7,001 nucleotides of DNA from Prado023 sp036375875 (GTDB lineage: Bacteria; Actinomycetota; Actinomycetes; S36-B12; CAIYMF01), in assembly GCA_036375875.1 (NCBI GenBank), contig DASVBK010000249.1:1-7001 (forward strand), read 5' to 3'. Below are positions 5,910 through 7,001 of this stretch, one piece after another. The position numbers and the translations under genes were made by a program. The first letter of the stretch is position 1. The number at the start of each line of letters is the position of its first letter. The notes beneath the pieces were generated by a model. It had not been told where the DNA came from. It did not search any database and saw only the letters and a program-made list of their open reading frames with translations.

Positions 5910-6890
5910 CTACCAGCGGTTGTGCGCCTCCTCGGCCCACCCGAGCAGGCCGTCGACGGGGACGCGCTCGCGGTTGCCGTCCAGGACCCAGCCGGTGAAC
6001 CGCCCGAAGCACTGATGGATCTCCGAGGCGACCAGCACCAGGTTGGTGCGCTCCGCGCGCTCGTGGAACGGGGCCATCGTGACCTCCACGCCCGGACCGC
6101 GGATCCGCCAGGGGGCGGTCCAGTCAGCACGGTCGTAGGTCCAGGCGAGGTCGTCGTGCAGCTTGTGCAGGCGGCCGTCGACGAACAGCGCGTTCTCGGT
6201 CTGGCCCGTCCCGTCGGTCCACCGGCCGCCGAGCTGCAGCCCGATGCGCCGGCCGGCGACCGTGCCCCAGGCAGCGGCCCAGTTCCAGGTGATGTCGTAC
6301 GGCCACCGGCCGCGACCGTGGTCGAGCACGGCGAACGAGCCGTCGTCTGGGCCGAGCACGAGCAGCTCGTGGCCCAGGCGCAGGGTGCCCGACACGGGCC
6401 GGCCGAGGTCCTTCACCGTGTACTGGAACCGCCGGCTCGACCAGGGCACCACCACGCCGAGGCTCTCGGCGCCCGGCGCCACGTCGGCGTGCAGCACCAC
6501 GCCCGGCGCCTCGGCACTGATCCGGGTGCCCGCCGGCGAGGCCGCGAACGACAGCCGCAGGCCCCCGGCCGTGGCGCGCGCGGTGCCCACGCCGCTGCGG
6601 TCGGGCAGCGTGGTGCTGCGGGCCAACGGCTCGATGGCGCTGCGCACCGTCTCGGTGCCGGTGCGCCGGTCGAGGACGTAGATCGAGTGCACGCCGGCGT
6701 AGTCCAGCGAGGAGATCGTGAGCCCGATGAACGCCTGTGGCGACATGAGGCCCCAGTACTCCCACCGCTTGGTGCGCCCCCAGCCTCGCAGGTTGGCGGT
6801 GTGCAGCGGCCGACGGGACCACCCGACGGCCCCGGGGTTGAGGCGGCCGTTCGCCGTGCACAGGTCGACGGCGGCGATGAGCTCTGGCAC
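5910..6890 (-). CDS. DUF2804 family protein
   Basis: The product has 326 residues, a normal length for the family. It opens with PELIAAVDLCTANGRLNPGAVGWSRRPLH, very like the start of known DUF2804 members (I/V-DLC...GRLNP.AVGWSR.PLH). Further aromatic/glycine-rich signatures are KRWEYW (41-46), DHGRGRWPY (190-198), WNWA (202-205), GGRWTDGTGQTENA (221-234), HQCFGRFTG (292-300) and a C-terminal WAEEAHNRW. There is no signal peptide or membrane helix, so it is probably cytoplasmic. The biochemical role of the family is unknown. Its beta-rich, Trp-rich character has led to comparison with lipocalin-like (calycin/CrtC) folds, which would suggest a hydrophobic ligand, but this is inference. The start is GTG 6890 with no Shine-Dalgarno; a TACCCT -10 box sits 6 nt upstream, favouring a leaderless start. 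The minus frame is, however, open with a Pro/Ala-rich sequence to the window edge, so a longer N-terminus cannot be excluded. It lies 64 bp upstream of the ABC pair in the same direction. Confidence 0.88.
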   Translation of the reverse strand: MPELIAAVDLCTANGRLNPGAVGWSRRPLHTANLRGWGRTKRWEYWGLMSPQAFIGLTISSLDYAGVHSIYVLDRRTGTETVRSAIEPLARSTTLPDRSGVGTARATAGGLRLSFAASPAGTRISAEAPGVVLHADVAPGAESLGVVVPWSSRRFQYTVKDLGRPVSGTLRLGHELLVLGPDDGSFAVLDHGRGRWPYDITWNWAAAWGTVAGRRIGLQLGGRWTDGTGQTENALFVDGRLHKLHDDLAWTYDRADWTAPWRIRGPGVEVTMAPFHERAERTNLVLVASEIHQCFGRFTGWVLDGNRERVPVDGLLGWAEEAHNRW

Positions 6891-6896
6891 GTGGGC

Positions 6897-6902
6897 AGGG
6901 TA
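6897..6902 (-). promoter_or_regulatory. Candidate -10 box (TACCCT) for a leaderless DUF2804 transcript
   Basis: TACCCT on the minus strand fits TANNNT and is separated by 6 nt (gcccac) from the GTG at 6890, placing the transcription start at the start codon. No Shine-Dalgarno-like purine run exists upstream, since the minus strand there is pyrimidine-rich. No -35 match was found in the C-rich flank. Confidence 0.5.
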
Positions 6903-6903
6903 G

Positions 6904-7001
6904 CGGCGGGCTGGGCGCTGGGGGGCGGGGGCAGGGGCGGCGGACGGGGCGGGGGCGGCTGCCGGGAGGGACGGGCCGGGAGAGGGCGGTGCCGGGAGGG
7001 A
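6904..7001. other. Strand-asymmetric G-rich tract at the right edge with a 12-bp repeat
   Basis: The plus strand carries repeated runs of 3-6 G (dense at 6920-6957), a potential G-quadruplex-forming sequence. TGCCGGGAGGGA occurs at 6960-6971 and again at 6990-7001, exactly 30 bp apart. The minus strand has no stop codon in any frame here. In frame with DUF2804 it would encode a Pro/Ala/Ser-rich segment beginning SLPAPPSPGPSLPAAAPAPS, where the repeat appears as two SLPA units 10 residues apart. It may be intergenic, the tail of a gene beyond the edge, or an N-terminal extension of the DUF2804 protein. Confidence 0.5.

Noticed and set aside
5846..6130. 95-residue N-terminal extension of ABC subunit A
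   Set aside because: It lies over the DUF2804 gene end in a different frame, is Arg/Ser/Pro-rich, and homologues begin at the LLRTHLAPYRR segment.

Overview
This window is very GC-rich DNA (by eye about 70% or more) with GTG starts, strong G/C preference at third codon positions and actinobacterial-type proteins. It most likely comes from the chromosome of a high-GC actinomycete (Actinomycetota, perhaps Micrococcales or a relative; that narrower placement is inference). I see no tRNA, rRNA, CRISPR array, insertion sequence or phage gene. Gene order and composition look like ordinary chromosome.

Layout. The left edge (1-548, minus) holds the N-terminal part of an NAD(P)-dependent sugar-epimerase/reductase-like SDR protein that runs off the window. 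A 145-bp divergent intergenic region with a near-perfect 19-bp tandem repeat separates it from a small plus-strand membrane protein of the DUF6191 type (694-1020). After a 229-bp gap comes a plus-strand single-pass membrane protein of 280 aa with an extracytoplasmic domain of unknown function (1250-2092). It converges, with only 19 bp between stop codons, on a minus-strand cluster.

The minus-strand cluster reads right to left: a DUF2804 protein (6890 to 5910), then two ABC half-transporters (5845 to 4112 and 4115 to 2112) that overlap by the 4-bp ATGA junction. The two ABC proteins are complementary. The first lacks the catalytic Walker B glutamate (Asp instead) and the H-loop histidine (Gln instead) but has a perfect signature motif. 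The second has the full catalytic set but an altered signature motif. Together they form a heterodimeric type IV (B-family) exporter with one working and one degenerate ATP site. The second half carries an unusual Gly/Pro-rich cytoplasmic N-terminus and a long first extracellular loop.

Two minus-strand genes, DUF2804 and the first ABC half, start with GTG, lack a convincing Shine-Dalgarno, and have a TANNNT -10 hexamer ending 6-7 nt before the start codon. This is the arrangement expected for leaderless actinobacterial mRNAs. By contrast, the second ABC half and the two plus-strand genes have clear GGAGG-type ribosome binding sites. I found no clearly undescribed system. The best leads are the promoter-region tandem repeat, the leaderless starts, the Gly/Pro leader of the transporter, and two membrane-associated proteins of unknown function.
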